A stretch of DNA of 64,000 nt, taken from positions 1,860,001 through 1,924,000 of the forward strand of contig NZ_CP006764.1 of assembly GCF_000767055.1 (NCBI RefSeq). Direction: 5' to 3'. The notes below the pieces were generated by a model. That model saw only the letters and a program-made list of their open reading frames with translations, searched no databases and was not told the DNA's origin. Shown here one piece after another: positions 1 through 8,189 of this stretch. Made by a program: the position numbers and the translations under genes. The stretch's first letter is position 1. Each line of letters starts with the position of its first letter. Source of the stretch: Corynebacterium doosanense CAU 212 = DSM 45436. Lineage in GTDB: Bacteria; Actinomycetota; Actinomycetes; Mycobacteriales; Mycobacteriaceae.

Positions 1-159
1 CAGTACATCACACCGACCATGCAGATGCTGTGGGCGCTGTTTGTCACCCACGAGTACCTCTCCGCCTCGCGGTGGATCGGCTACATCATCATCTGGATCG
101 CGGTGGCGGTGTACCTCGCCGATCTGCTCAATTTCCGGCGCACCCGCCGCCCGGCCTAA
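1..159 (+). CDS. rarD: RarD-type EamA permease, C-terminal fragment
   Basis: The open frame enters from the left edge in frame 1 and stops with TAA at 157-159, so only the last 52 residues are visible. The fragment starts QYITPTMQMLWALF and continues into a hydrophobic helix (GYIIIWIAVAVYLADLL) with a basic tail. The Q-Y-I-x-P-T motif followed by a last membrane helix is what the C-terminus of RarD-like drug/metabolite-superfamily permeases looks like. Such permeases have ten helices and usually unknown substrates (RarD was named for chloramphenicol sensitivity). Its stop overlaps the stop of the convergent downstream gene by three bases. The family call rests on a short piece and could be another EamA member. 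Confidence 0.6.
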   Translation, partial: QYITPTMQMLWALFVTHEYLSASRWIGYIIIWIAVAVYLADLLNFRRTRRPA

Positions 160-767
160 CCGGCCGTAGGAGCGGCGACCTCGAGCATGTCCACGCCCGG
201 GACCTCGACGGGGCGCACGCCGAAGTCACCCCACACGGCATCCGGGGGAAGCATCTCGACGGCCGCGACCCGCCCGTCCCCCGCCAGCGCGCGGAACGCC
301 TCGGGTTCATCCCACGCGATCACGGCGGTGAGCTCGCGCGGCACGGGAACGTTGCCGATGCCGGCCAGGGAATCGGCGACAGCCCCGAACTGCCGCTCGT
401 AGACCTCCGCGCGGGTGGCCCCGCCGACCGGTTCCGGCAGCGGCATCGGCGCGGAGAAACCGACGAGCATGGCGTTGACCCGCCCCAGCTCCGCGGTGAG
501 CTCCCCCGCCTGGGCTGCGTCGAGAGGCTCGGCGAAGGTGACCAGGCCGAACGCCTTCTCTCCCTCGGGGGCCGTGGCCAGCGTGTCCGCGGCGCGCTCG
601 ACGTACTGGTCGTAGGACTCGTCCACCTGCCCCAGCATGTCGCCGTTGATGGCGGGGGGCTGGGAGGTGGCGTCGTCACGCGATGCCCACCACAGACCCG
701 CAAGCAGCGCCACCACCGCGACCACGGCGATGATGAGCCGACCACGATCAACGGAGTCGAGCCTCAC
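156..767 (-). CDS. Membrane-anchored hypothetical protein downstream of rluD
   Basis: A protein of 203 residues with a short basic N-terminus, one membrane helix at about residues 11-27 ([17 protein letters not shown]) and an extracytoplasmic acidic, Ala/Glu-rich domain with no family I can name. I chose the GTG at 765-767 because it overlaps the rluD stop (GTGA), the usual arrangement for translational coupling; upstream in-frame starts lie inside rluD. It is the third gene of an lspA-rluD-orf operon. The type II membrane topology suggests an exported domain held at the membrane, but nothing in the sequence gives a function. Confidence 0.75.
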   Translation of the reverse strand: MRLDSVDRGRLIIAVVAVVALLAGLWWASRDDATSQPPAINGDMLGQVDESYDQYVERAADTLATAPEGEKAFGLVTFAEPLDAAQAGELTAELGRVNAMLVGFSAPMPLPEPVGGATRAEVYERQFGAVADSLAGIGNVPVPRELTAVIAWDEPEAFRALAGDGRVAAVEMLPPDAVWGDFGVRPVEVPGVDMLEVAAPTAG

Positions 768-1690
768 CCGCGCACCACGTTCAGCGCGTGGTGGAGATCT
801 TCCGGGTACGGCGCCTCGATCTCCATGTACCTGCCCGTGCGCGGGTGGGTGATGCCCAGCTTGACGGCGTGCAGCCACTGCCGCTCCAGCCCGAGACGCT
901 TGGCCAGGCCGGGGTCGGAGCCGTACATCGGGTCGCCGGCGCAGGGATGGCCTATCGACGACATGTGCACACGGATCTGATGGGTCCGGCCCGTCTCCAG
1001 GTGGACCTCCAGGAGCGAGGCCTCTCGGAACGCCTCGATGACCTCATAGTGTGTGACCGCGGGTTTGCCCGCCGAGGTGACGGCGAAGCGCCAGCCCGCG
1101 GAGGGGTGGCGGCCGATCGCCCCGTCGACGGTGCCGACGAGCGGATCGGGAAGCCCCTGGACCAGCGCGTGGTAGGTCTTGTCCACGGTGCGGTCGCGGA
1201 ACGCCTGCTTGAGCACGGTGTAGGCCTTCTCCGAGGCGGCGATCACCATGACGCCGGAGGTGCCCACGTCGAGGCGCTGGACAATGCCCTTGCGCTCAGC
1301 CGGGCCCGAGGTGGAGATGCGGTAACCCGCGGCCGCCAGGCCCCCGCCGACGGTCGGCCCGTCCCACCCCACCGATGGGTGCGCGGCCACGCCGACGGGT
1401 TTGTTCACGGCGATGATGTCGTCGTCGGCGTAGAGGATGTCCATGCCTTCGACGTGCTCCTCGCGCGGGAGCAACGGTTCCTCCGGTGCCGGGAGGGTGA
1501 CCTCCAGGAGCGCGCCGGGGTTCAGGCGGTCGGACTTGCCGGGCACGCGGGCGTCGACAAGCACGTCACCGTCGGTGATGAGATCCGCCGCGACGCCGCG
1601 GGAGAGGCCGAAGAGGCGGGAGACGGCGGCGTCGACACGCATGCCCTCGAGGCCCTCCGGGACGGGGAGCTGACGGACGTCACGCGGCAT
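764..1690 (-). CDS. rluD: RluD-family 23S rRNA pseudouridine synthase
   Basis: A 308-residue enzyme that isomerises uridine to pseudouridine in rRNA (large-subunit RluA/RluD family). An N-terminal S4-like RNA-binding domain (about residues 13-65) precedes the catalytic domain, which carries the family motif as QRLDVGTSG with Asp141 as the expected catalytic residue; the more usual first residue is His rather than Gln. The C-terminal motif [10 protein letters not shown] is also present. The ATG at 1688-1690 lies inside the 3' end of lspA (11-base overlap). The stop overlaps the next gene. lspA followed by an RluA/RluD-type gene is a common bacterial pairing. Which uridine is modified cannot be told from sequence. 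Confidence 0.93.
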   Translation of the reverse strand: MPRDVRQLPVPEGLEGMRVDAAVSRLFGLSRGVAADLITDGDVLVDARVPGKSDRLNPGALLEVTLPAPEEPLLPREEHVEGMDILYADDDIIAVNKPVGVAAHPSVGWDGPTVGGGLAAAGYRISTSGPAERKGIVQRLDVGTSGVMVIAASEKAYTVLKQAFRDRTVDKTYHALVQGLPDPLVGTVDGAIGRHPSAGWRFAVTSAGKPAVTHYEVIEAFREASLLEVHLETGRTHQIRVHMSSIGHPCAGDPMYGSDPGLAKRLGLERQWLHAVKLGITHPRTGRYMEIEAPYPEDLHHALNVVRG

Positions 1691-2228
1691 GGCGGCGCTC
1701 CTCGGTGAGCATGGCGATGAGGAACACGGCCACGCCGACGTTGATGGAGGCGTCGGCGAGGTTGAAGATGGCGAAGTTGCCCACCGAGATGAAGTCGACG
1801 ACATGGCCAAACCAGAAACCCGGCGCGCGCAGGAGACGGTCCAGCAGGTTGCCCAGCGCGCCGCCACCGATCAGCGCCAGGCCGACCGCGCTGGGCCGGT
1901 CCCGAATGAAGTAGGCCGAGGCCAGCGTGCCCAGGACAAACGCCAGCTGGATCGTGGTGAACAACCAGGTGGTGTTCTCCCCCATGCCAAAAGCCGCGCC
2001 GGGGTTGAAGATGAGCAGCCAGCGGAACCAGTCGCCAATGACGGGCTGAGCGATGCCGGGCTCGAGGGTGGATAGCATGTACTGCTTGACGGCCTGATCC
2101 ACCGCCGCGACGGCCACGACGATGGCGACCATGAGGGCGGCGTTGCGGCCGCGGGGCCGGGGGTCAACGCGAGTTGGAGACGGCTCAGCAGTATTCACGC
2201 CTGCCATTGTTCCCCACACCCCGGTCAT
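1680..2228 (-). CDS. lspA: Lipoprotein signal peptidase (signal peptidase II)
   Basis: An integral-membrane aspartyl protease that cleaves the signal peptide of prolipoproteins in front of the lipidated cysteine. It has 182 residues and four hydrophobic segments. The catalytic aspartates are Asp130 in GNLLDR and Asp159 in FNLAD, both in the conserved family blocks, and the VVDFI motif lies between them. The ATG at 2228 has a good ribosome-binding site (GGGGGAAG about six bases upstream); an internal Met8 is the alternative. It is the first gene of lspA-rluD-orf and is divergent from a lipoprotein gene, which is one of its likely substrates. Confidence 0.95.
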   Translation of the reverse strand: MTGVWGTMAGVNTAEPSPTRVDPRPRGRNAALMVAIVVAVAAVDQAVKQYMLSTLEPGIAQPVIGDWFRWLLIFNPGAAFGMGENTTWLFTTIQLAFVLGTLASAYFIRDRPSAVGLALIGGGALGNLLDRLLRAPGFWFGHVVDFISVGNFAIFNLADASINVGVAVFLIAMLTEERRHAA

Positions 2229-2246
2229 GGTTCCACTTCCCCCGTG

Positions 2247-2254
2247 TATAGATT
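2247..2254 (+). promoter_or_regulatory. -10 element for the lipoprotein gene at 2262
   Basis: TATAGATT contains TAGATT at 2249-2254, a match to the corynebacterial -10 pattern TANNNT. It ends seven bases before the GTG at 2262, so transcription would start at or next to the initiation codon (leaderless mRNA). There is no ribosome-binding site in front of this GTG, which agrees with that reading. Confidence 0.5.
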
Positions 2255-2261
2255 GGCCCCT

Positions 2262-3227
2262 GTGCGTACCAGAACTCTTTCCCTGCCCCTGATCTTCAGC
2301 GCTGCGCTCGTGCTCTCCGCCTGTCAGGCGCAGGAGGAGACGGAAGCCGACGGCCAGACCGTCGGTCTTCCCGTCGACGCGCCGCGGGTCACCCTGGTCG
2401 ACGCCGGCAGCGGGCAGCGTTCGGTGGTGACCTACTCGGACCTTGACACAGACGGCGAGGAGCAGTCCGTCACCGCGACCGTGGCGGAGGGTTTCGCCCA
2501 GTCCGTCACCACCGCCGCGGACGTGGTCACCGACGCCCCCTCCGGCCAGCTGGGCGGCGGATCGACCATCGTCCTGCCGCTGACCGGTTCCACCACCGAG
2601 GCCGGCGACGCGGCCGTCGGCGAACGCGAGGCCACCCGCGCGCCCGAGTTCACCGTGGGCGCGGCCACCATCGACGACCAGGCGCTGCTGCCGGACCTGC
2701 GCTCGGCGGAGGGTTTCCGCTTCGGCTGGCGTGGCGACGACACCGGCGAGGTCTCCACGCTGCAGCTGCGCGCCCCGGAGGATGCCAGCGACGACGGGCG
2801 CGCCATGGCGGAGGGGGCCATCATGTCGCTGATGTCCCTGCCCGTGGTCTTCCCCGACGAGGAGATCGGCGAGGGTGCCTCGTGGACGGTGGATTCGCGT
2901 GTCGCCGGCGACAACTCGCTGCTGCAGACCGTCACCTACACCCTGCAGTCACGCGACGGCGACGTGCTTGACCTGGGTGTTGAGGTGCAGCAGCGCCCGT
3001 CGCTGGGCGCGCTTTCGCTCGACGGGGTGGAGGGCGCGGAGGGCTCCGCCGAGACCGAGCTGACGGTGGAGAGCTCGGCGACCACCTCGACCGGTTCGCT
3101 GACCGTGGATCTGGGCGAGCCCCTGCCGGTGGATGGCGACGTCACCTACACCACCCGGGTGGTCTACGCCGACAGCTCTGAGCAGCGCATCGTGCAGGAC
3201 GCCTCCACCAGTCTGAGCTTCGACTGA
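2262..3227 (+). CDS. Secreted lipoprotein of unknown function
   Basis: A 321-residue predicted lipoprotein. The signal peptide ends in the lipobox LSAC with Cys21 as the lipidation site. The mature part is acidic, low in cysteine and Thr/Ser/Val-rich, which suggests a beta-rich extracytoplasmic domain; I recognise no family. I prefer GTG 2262 to the in-frame GTG at 2244 because a TANNNT -10 box lies seven bases upstream and the shorter form gives a normal signal peptide. It is divergent from lspA, 33 bases from its start, and convergent with another lipoprotein gene, with a hairpin between them. Confidence 0.85.
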   Translation: MRTRTLSLPLIFSAALVLSACQAQEETEADGQTVGLPVDAPRVTLVDAGSGQRSVVTYSDLDTDGEEQSVTATVAEGFAQSVTTAADVVTDAPSGQLGGGSTIVLPLTGSTTEAGDAAVGEREATRAPEFTVGAATIDDQALLPDLRSAEGFRFGWRGDDTGEVSTLQLRAPEDASDDGRAMAEGAIMSLMSLPVVFPDEEIGEGASWTVDSRVAGDNSLLQTVTYTLQSRDGDVLDLGVEVQQRPSLGALSLDGVEGAEGSAETELTVESSATTSTGSLTVDLGEPLPVDGDVTYTTRVVYADSSEQRIVQDASTSLSFD

Positions 3228-3242
3228 CCCGGAGACGACGAC

Positions 3243-3276
3243 GGCCCGCACTCCCCCTGACTGGGGAGCGCGGGCC
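3243..3276. terminator. Bidirectional hairpin between convergent lipoprotein genes
   Basis: The inverted repeat GGCCCG...CGGGCC is extended inwards by CTCCCC/GGGGAG around a six-base loop. It sits 16 bases after the stop of the plus-strand lipoprotein gene and 14 bases after the stop of the minus-strand one, so it could end both transcripts. There is no strong T tract on either side. Confidence 0.65.
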
Positions 3277-3289
3277 ATTCGTGTCCGGT

Positions 3290-3943
3290 CTACTGAACCG
3301 GGGCCTCTTCGACGGGAGCCTCGGGAGCCGGAGCCTCGACCGGGGCCTCCGGGGCGGGGGCTTCCTCGACGGGAGCCTCCGGTGCCGGAGCATCGGCGGC
3401 CGGTGCCTCAGCGGCAGGCGCCGGAGCCGGAGCAGCCGGATCCTGGCACATGGCCGGGACCTGCTCGGGGGCGACGGTGTTGGTCACCAGGGTGCAGGCC
3501 CAGGACTGGGAGAGCTTCCAGGTGCCGTTCTCGTTGACGAACTCGACGTTCTCGGCGACCTGCGGCTCGCGGTCGGGCAGCGTGAAGTTCACGGTGGTGA
3601 GCACGGAGTCCGGGGTGTAGCCGGGCAGCACCGGGTCGACGACCTGGAACTGGGCGCCGGACTCGACCTGCGAGGTGGACAGGGTGTCGAACAGCGCGGG
3701 GTCGACGGTCTCGCCGCCCTGGACGGTGGTGACCCGCTGGTCCATCGGCGCGGCCGGGTCGACGGCGGTGGCGAGAACGGTGTTCAGTTCCGCGGCGGTG
3801 GGCATCGCGGCGGCGGCCGACTGGGTGGTCGAGGTCGCCGAGCTGCTCTTTTCCTCCGAATCGGAACCGTTGTCGGAGCAGGCGGCCAGGCTCAGGCTCA
3901 GGCCGGTGGCAGCCAGCACAGCGCCGAAGGTACGAAGCTTCAC
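3290..3943 (-). CDS. Lipoprotein resembling low-molecular-weight antigen MTB12, with PEAPVEE repeats
   Basis: A 217-residue predicted lipoprotein with lipobox LAAC (Cys22) and a Ser/Thr/Ala-rich spacer. A globular domain (about residues 48-165) has the pattern of the mycobacterial MTB12/CFP-2 antigen family, including ENGTWKLSQSWACTL near its end. The last 45 residues are repeats of the type APEAPVEE, giving an extended acidic, Pro-rich tail likely to run through or along the cell wall. The GTG start has AAGGAG nine bases upstream. A TAACCT -10 candidate at 3984-3989 would give a leader of about 35 bases. The MTB12 likeness is by eye; the molecular function of that family is unknown. Confidence 0.8.
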   Translation of the reverse strand: MKLRTFGAVLAATGLSLSLAACSDNGSDSEEKSSSATSTTQSAAAAMPTAAELNTVLATAVDPAAPMDQRVTTVQGGETVDPALFDTLSTSQVESGAQFQVVDPVLPGYTPDSVLTTVNFTLPDREPQVAENVEFVNENGTWKLSQSWACTLVTNTVAPEQVPAMCQDPAAPAPAPAAEAPAADAPAPEAPVEEAPAPEAPVEAPAPEAPVEEAPVQ

Positions 3944-3983
3944 GGAAGTGTTCTCCTTTCCCGCGTGACGCGCGGGGCAGTTG

Positions 3984-3989
3984 AGGTTA
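3984..3989 (-). promoter_or_regulatory. -10 box of the MTB12-like lipoprotein gene
   Basis: On the minus strand this reads TAACCT, matching TANNNT, about 40 bases before the GTG at 3943. An inverted repeat (CGCG...CGCG) lies in the predicted leader in front of the ribosome-binding site. Confidence 0.4.
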
Positions 3990-4042
3990 TCGAATTACGT
4001 TAAGAGCGTACACGCCACCACCGGTGTGGCACCCTTACAGGC

Positions 4043-4924
4043 ATGATCTCGCTCCTCACCACCGGCGGCACCATCGCGTGCACCGCCGACCCCACCGGCG
4101 CCCTCGTCCCCACCGTCACCGGCGAGGAGCTGGTCCGCGCGGCCCAGCTGGAGGGCGTGCGTGTCGCGGATCTCCTGCGCCTGGACTCGTCGTCGATAAG
4201 CCTCCGCGACCTCGACGGCCTCATCGACCGGGTCCGGAAGGAGCTTCTCGACGACACCGTCACCGGAATTGTCCTCACCCACGGGACCGATTCCCTGGAG
4301 GAGACCGCCATGGCCCTGGCGATGATCCACGAGTCCGACAAACCCGTCGTGCTCACCGGGGCGCAGCGGGCCTTCGACCACCCGGATTCCGACGGGCCGG
4401 GCAACCTCCGCGACGCGGTCGAGGCAGCCCGGACGTCCGCCGGGGTGCTCGTCGCCTTCGGCGGGCGCATCCTGCCCGCCCACGGCGTGCGCAAGGTGCA
4501 CACCGCGAATCTCGACGCCTTCGACAACCAGGCGTGGAACGACCGTCGCCGCGTCGTGCCCGCCGCACCGCTGGGCCCGCTTGATGTGCCCGTGCTCGCG
4601 GCCTATCCCGGCGCGGACGGCTGGGTCGTCGACGCGGCGGTCGAGCGGGGCGTGGACGGTCTGGTCATCGAGGCCCTGGGCTCGGGCAACATGTCCACCG
4701 GCTTCGGCGAGGCGGCGGCCCGGGCGCTGCACGCGGGTGTCCCGGTCGTGGTGGCCACCCGGGTGCCCTTCGGCGAGGTGACGCTGGCCTACGGCGGTGC
4801 CGGCGGCGGAGCGACGCTGGGTGAGCTCGGCGCGCTGGGTGCCGGAGAGCTCAGTGCCGGGCAGGCGCGCATCGCGCTGGCCTCGGCGCTGGCCGCGGGT
4901 GTGGATCCGGCCGAGGTGTTCTAG
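4043..4924 (+). CDS. ansA: L-asparaginase (type I/II family)
   Basis: Hydrolyses L-asparagine to aspartate and ammonia. The protein has 293 residues, slightly short for the family, and no signal peptide, so it should be cytoplasmic. Both catalytic motifs are present: TTGGTIA with the nucleophile Thr10, and LTHGTDSLEET with Thr82 and Asp83; the conserved Lys lies in the HGVRKVHTAN segment. The C-terminal domain carries the GSGNMS substrate-binding loop. No clear ribosome-binding site precedes the ATG, and a weak CACCCT sits seven bases upstream, so a leaderless start is possible. Its stop codon shares a CTAG with the convergent next gene. Confidence 0.93.
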   Translation: MISLLTTGGTIACTADPTGALVPTVTGEELVRAAQLEGVRVADLLRLDSSSISLRDLDGLIDRVRKELLDDTVTGIVLTHGTDSLEETAMALAMIHESDKPVVLTGAQRAFDHPDSDGPGNLRDAVEAARTSAGVLVAFGGRILPAHGVRKVHTANLDAFDNQAWNDRRRVVPAAPLGPLDVPVLAAYPGADGWVVDAAVERGVDGLVIEALGSGNMSTGFGEAAARALHAGVPVVVATRVPFGEVTLAYGGAGGGATLGELGALGAGELSAGQARIALASALAAGVDPAEVF

Positions 4925-5319
4925 CCGGCGCGCAGAACACGGGCGGCGAAGCGGGCAGGATCGTCGTCGGTGATCACCGCCGGATCCTCCCCCAGCCCGG
5001 CGCGCTCAAGCACTAATGCGGCGCCGATGGCCGCGACGGGGATCCCCCTAAGCCTCACCTCTCTCAGTGTCCTCACCAGCCTCTCGTGCCCCCTGACATA
5101 GGAGTCAGCCCCGGGCACCACCAGCACATCAACCCCCAGCGCCGTCACCGCGCCGAGGTCCGCCTCCGGAGTGACGGGCAGGCCGCCCAGGGAGCGCACC
5201 GTGTCCAGGCCGTCGCCGACGAGCACGAGTTCGCCGCCCGCGCGGGCGAGGTCAACGAGGAGGTGGGCGTAGGTCGAGTCGATCATGGTGTCGGTGCAGT
5301 ACAGCGCGATGCGTGTCAT
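4921..5319 (-). CDS. DJ-1/PfpI-like (class I amidotransferase-like) protein lacking the nucleophile
   Basis: A 132-residue protein with the alternating strand/helix pattern of the DJ-1/PfpI fold: RIALYCTD, LVLVGDG, DVLVVPGADSY, and VAAIGAALVLERAGL. The last segment is where active members carry the nucleophilic cysteine (typically AICxGxxxLAxAGL); here the position is Gly-Ala, so no elbow cysteine is visible. The protein is short for the superfamily (usually 180-200 residues). Its start overlaps the dinB stop by four bases (ATGA), so it is coupled to polymerase IV. Ligand binding rather than catalysis is my inference. The family call is by fold pattern only. Confidence 0.65.
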   Translation of the reverse strand: MTRIALYCTDTMIDSTYAHLLVDLARAGGELVLVGDGLDTVRSLGGLPVTPEADLGAVTALGVDVLVVPGADSYVRGHERLVRTLREVRLRGIPVAAIGAALVLERAGLGEDPAVITDDDPARFAARVLRAG

Positions 5320-6689
5320 TCATCGTCCTCCTCGGTGTCAACCCAGTCGTCCCACGCCAGGGAGTCCACGGGGTCGGCGGGTTGCAGGTCCGGGTCGCCC
5401 TCGGCGAAGGTTCTGGTGAAGCCGGGGCCGGTGGCGCGGGTCTCGAAACGCACGGAGACGATCCCGTGGCCCGCGCCCTGGACCCAGCCGTGCCCGAACT
5501 CGGGGTGGCGCACGTCCTGCGTGGCGCGCCAGCCCTCCCACACGTCCTCGACCACCTCGGGATCTTCCCGCACACCGTCGGTGACTCCCGCCTCGAAGTC
5601 GGTGATCACCTCAGGCCGGTGCTGGTCGAGCTCGGGAAAGAGCACGTCCTGCACGGTCTCCTCCAACCCGGAGAAACTCACCCCGACCAGCCGGATCGGC
5701 CCGACCTCGTCCGGATAGCGCGTCACGCGGAACGCCACCGCGGTGAGGGTGTCCAGGTCGTCGGTGGCGTAGGGCAACGTGGCCGAGCGCGACTCAATGT
5801 GGAAGTCCGACATGCGCAGCTTGACGGTGATGGTGCGGGCCGCACGACCGTCGCGACGCAACCTGCGGTGCGCGTCCTGCGCGCTGCGGATCACTGCCGC
5901 GTCGACCTCGCTTTTCGACGTCAGGTCCTGCGGATACGTGTGCTCCGCCGAGGTCTGCTTCGCCTCCCCCCGCGGGGCGACGGGCCGGTCGTCGATGCCG
6001 CGTGCCAGGCCCCATAGCCCCAGCCCCACCGTGGAGCCGAGGGAGATCTCCACCTCCTTCCGGCTCAACGCCGCGAGATCGCCGATGGTGTCGATGCCGA
6101 TGTTCGCCAACTTCGCGGCCGTCACCGGGCCCACTCCCCAGAGTTTGTTCACCGCCATGGGGTGCAGGATTTCCAGCGCGTGGTCGGGATCAAAGATGAA
6201 CACCCCGTCGGGTTTGGCCTCGTCGGAGCCGATCTTCGCGTACTGCTTACCGGAGCCCGCGCCTATCGACGCCGCCAGCCCCGTCTCCTCCCTGATGACT
6301 CCGCGCAGCCACTCCGCCCAGGCACGCACCTGCTCCGGCTCCGCGCCGGCCAGCTCCGCCGGTTCCATGAACGCCTCGTCCACCGAGAGCTGCTCCACCA
6401 GGTCGACGTGCTGGCGCAACACCTGGAACACCCGCCTCGACGCGGCCGAGTAGACGGCGTGGCGCGGGGAGACAAGCACGACGCGGTTGCCCACCAGCCG
6501 GGCGGCGCGGTGGGTGGGCATGGCCGAGCGGGCCCCGAACTTACGGGCCTCGTAGGACGCGCCCGCCACGACCCCGCGGCCCGAGACTCCGGCGACGAGC
6601 ACCGGCCGGCCGCGCAGCGTGGGGCGGGTGAGCTGCTCGACGGACGCGAAGAACGCGTCCATGTCGATGTGCAGTACCCAGCGCCTCAT
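5316..6689 (-). CDS. dinB: DNA polymerase IV (Y family)
   Basis: Error-prone translesion DNA polymerase with 457 residues, longer than the E. coli enzyme (351). The palm motifs are present: HIDMDAFFASVE with Asp9, and SVDEAFME with Asp104 and Glu105 as metal ligands. The steric-gate Phe lies in the FFASVE motif. Helix-hairpin-helix (GVGPVTAAKLANIGI) and little-finger segments follow. No C-terminal beta-clamp motif is obvious, and the tail is long and acidic, which is common in actinobacterial homologues. It lies 12 bases after an EamA permease gene and overlaps the DJ-1-like gene downstream. Confidence 0.94.
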   Translation of the reverse strand: MRRWVLHIDMDAFFASVEQLTRPTLRGRPVLVAGVSGRGVVAGASYEARKFGARSAMPTHRAARLVGNRVVLVSPRHAVYSAASRRVFQVLRQHVDLVEQLSVDEAFMEPAELAGAEPEQVRAWAEWLRGVIREETGLAASIGAGSGKQYAKIGSDEAKPDGVFIFDPDHALEILHPMAVNKLWGVGPVTAAKLANIGIDTIGDLAALSRKEVEISLGSTVGLGLWGLARGIDDRPVAPRGEAKQTSAEHTYPQDLTSKSEVDAAVIRSAQDAHRRLRRDGRAARTITVKLRMSDFHIESRSATLPYATDDLDTLTAVAFRVTRYPDEVGPIRLVGVSFSGLEETVQDVLFPELDQHRPEVITDFEAGVTDGVREDPEVVEDVWEGWRATQDVRHPEFGHGWVQGAGHGIVSVRFETRATGPGFTRTFAEGDPDLQPADPVDSLAWDDWVDTEEDDE

Positions 6690-6701
6690 ATCCCCCTCAG
6701 A

Positions 6702-7523
6702 CTACGGGTTGCGCAGTGCGACGGCCGCAACCACCAGCGTGATGCCCAGGATCTCCGCCAGGGAGAGGAACTGCCCCAGAGTCAGGGCGCCGATGACCGC
6801 GGCGACGATCGGCAGGATCGCCTGCAGGACGGCGAAGTACGCCGAGCCGGCCATGCGCAGCACCACCTGATCGAGCGAGTACGGGATGGCCGCGGACAGC
6901 AGCCCGAGCCCCAGGACCAGGCCCAGCAGCGGCGCCGGGGCCATCCCCGTCGACGCCGGCCACAGCAGCAGCGCCACCGGCGAGGCGAGCACCGCCGCCC
7001 AGGTGAAGCCCACCGTCATCGACGTCCAGCTCGCCTCCCCCGCGATGCGCGAACCCACGACGATGTAGGCGGCCCACAACGCGCCGGCGGCCAGCGCCAG
7101 CAGCAGGCCGAGGGCGGAATCCGACCACACGGCCCCGCTGATGATCACTACGCCGAGGACCGCGAGGATCAGCGACACCACGTCGCGCACGCTGCGCGAA
7201 CCCACGGCGGCGACGGCGACGGGTCCGAGGAACTCGATGGCCACGGCCGTGCCCATGGGCAGCCGCGCGATGGCCTCGTAGAACGTCATGTTCATGGCCA
7301 GGGTGATGATGCCGTAGGTCGCCGCGCGCACACCCGCCTCGCCCACGAACAGCGACACCTTCGGCCGATGCAGCGCCAGCAGGATGACCGCGGCACCCGC
7401 GATGCGGAACCACGCCACGACTACGGGGGAAAAGACGTCGAAAAGCCCGACCGCGATGGCGGCGCCCAAGTACAGCGACACCCCGGAGCCCACCATCACC
7501 GCGGGCGCAGCCAACCTTGTCAT
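6702..7523 (-). CDS. EamA/RhtA-like drug-metabolite transporter
   Basis: A 273-residue integral membrane protein of about ten helices with two EamA repeats, the usual plan for RhtA-like exporters of amino acids and small metabolites. Conserved features seen are MNMTFYEAIARLPMGTAVAIEFLGP at the first repeat boundary and a second repeat ending in LAEILGITLVVAAVALRNP. The ATG has no ribosome-binding site but a TACCCT -10 box seven bases upstream, pointing to a leaderless transcript. The gene is divergent from the small gene at 7543 and leads the unit permease-dinB-DJ-1-like. The substrate cannot be inferred. Confidence 0.85.
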   Translation of the reverse strand: MTRLAAPAVMVGSGVSLYLGAAIAVGLFDVFSPVVVAWFRIAGAAVILLALHRPKVSLFVGEAGVRAATYGIITLAMNMTFYEAIARLPMGTAVAIEFLGPVAVAAVGSRSVRDVVSLILAVLGVVIISGAVWSDSALGLLLALAAGALWAAYIVVGSRIAGEASWTSMTVGFTWAAVLASPVALLLWPASTGMAPAPLLGLVLGLGLLSAAIPYSLDQVVLRMAGSAYFAVLQAILPIVAAVIGALTLGQFLSLAEILGITLVVAAVALRNP

Positions 7524-7529
7524 AGTGAT

Positions 7530-7536
7530 TAGGGTA
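7530..7536. promoter_or_regulatory. Overlapping divergent -10 boxes for two leaderless genes
   Basis: The seven bases TAGGGTA hold TAGGGT on the plus strand (7530-7535) and TACCCT on the minus strand (7536-7531). Each ends exactly seven bases before an initiation codon: ATG 7543 on plus and ATG 7523 on minus. Both fit TANNNT and neither gene has a ribosome-binding site. Polymerase could occupy only one direction at a time. Confidence 0.6.
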
Positions 7537-7542
7537 GTGGCT

Positions 7543-7908
7543 ATGGCCTACGACATCATCATCTTCGACCCAGAGCAGGTCCCCACCGACGACACCGGCT
7601 TCCGCGCCTGGCGCGACGAGCTCTTCACCCGCGAGCCCGGCGAGCCCTCGCCCAAGATTTCCTCGCTTCACGACGCCGCGCTCGAGGTCTTCCCCGAGGA
7701 CGGCTCAGACGAGCGCGGGGTCCAGCCCACGAAGTACTTCGCCGACCACGACCACCTGGAAATCACCTTCGACGACGCCGACGCCCAGGTCGGCAGCCAG
7801 TGGGTGCAGGACTACGCCGCGCAGAACGGCCTCGGTGTCTTCGACGTGGACACCACCGGGAAAAGGACGCTTCCCGACCCCGAGTCCCAGCCCCCCATGC
7901 CGCTCTAG
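7543..7908 (+). CDS. Small acidic hypothetical protein
   Basis: A 121-residue, strongly acidic cytoplasmic protein without signal peptide or membrane helix. It opens MAYDIIIFDP, has a WRDE element at about residues 24-27 and ends with a segment (QDYAAQNGLGVFDVDTTGK) that looks like a helix followed by a strand. The overall pattern recalls small stand-alone hypothetical proteins sometimes found near toxin-immunity loci, but no toxin is present here and I would not assign that role. ATG 7543 is supported by the -10 box TAGGGT seven bases upstream. It is convergent with the winged-helix gene and shares a CTAG stop with it. Confidence 0.7.
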   Translation: MAYDIIIFDPEQVPTDDTGFRAWRDELFTREPGEPSPKISSLHDAALEVFPEDGSDERGVQPTKYFADHDHLEITFDDADAQVGSQWVQDYAAQNGLGVFDVDTTGKRTLPDPESQPPMPL

Positions 7909-8189
7909 CGCCCGGCGATTCTCCGCAGCTCCGCGACGTAGGCGTCGAACGCCTCGGCGCCCTCGTCGGTGAGCCAGACGAACTCCTTGTCCTTGTCAGG
8001 GGTGATGCCGCGCTCGCGGCGGCGCCTGACATAGGAGTCAGCGATCAGCCCGGCGAGGTGCTCGGTGAGCTCCTCACGGGCGTACCCGGTGATGTTCGCC
8101 AGGGTGCGCTCGGTCATCGGGCGATCCGCCCGCGCCTTGGCGGCGTAGAGCGTGGTCCAGACCTTGAGCGTGGCGACTTCCGTGGTCAT
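7905..8189 (-). CDS. Winged-helix transcriptional regulator (small, PadR/MarR-like)
   Basis: A 94-residue single-domain protein. A helix-turn-helix is visible in MTERTLANITGYAREELTEHLAGL and a basic wing in YVRRRRERGITPDKDKEFVWLTDEG; the final helix (AFDAYVAELRRI) could dimerise. This is the layout of small winged-helix regulators. The ATG at 8187-8189 overlaps the stop of the upstream membrane-protein gene by four bases (ATGA), so the two are probably made together. An effector and operator cannot be read from the sequence. The start inside the upstream gene is preferred over longer forms, which would extend through that gene in another frame. Confidence 0.78.
   Translation of the reverse strand: MTTEVATLKVWTTLYAAKARADRPMTERTLANITGYAREELTEHLAGLIADSYVRRRRERGITPDKDKEFVWLTDEGAEAFDAYVAELRRIAGR

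Noticed and set aside
3298..3432. Repetitive block that could be a repeat element
   Set aside because: It is the coding sequence of the PEAPVEE tail of the MTB12-like lipoprotein.
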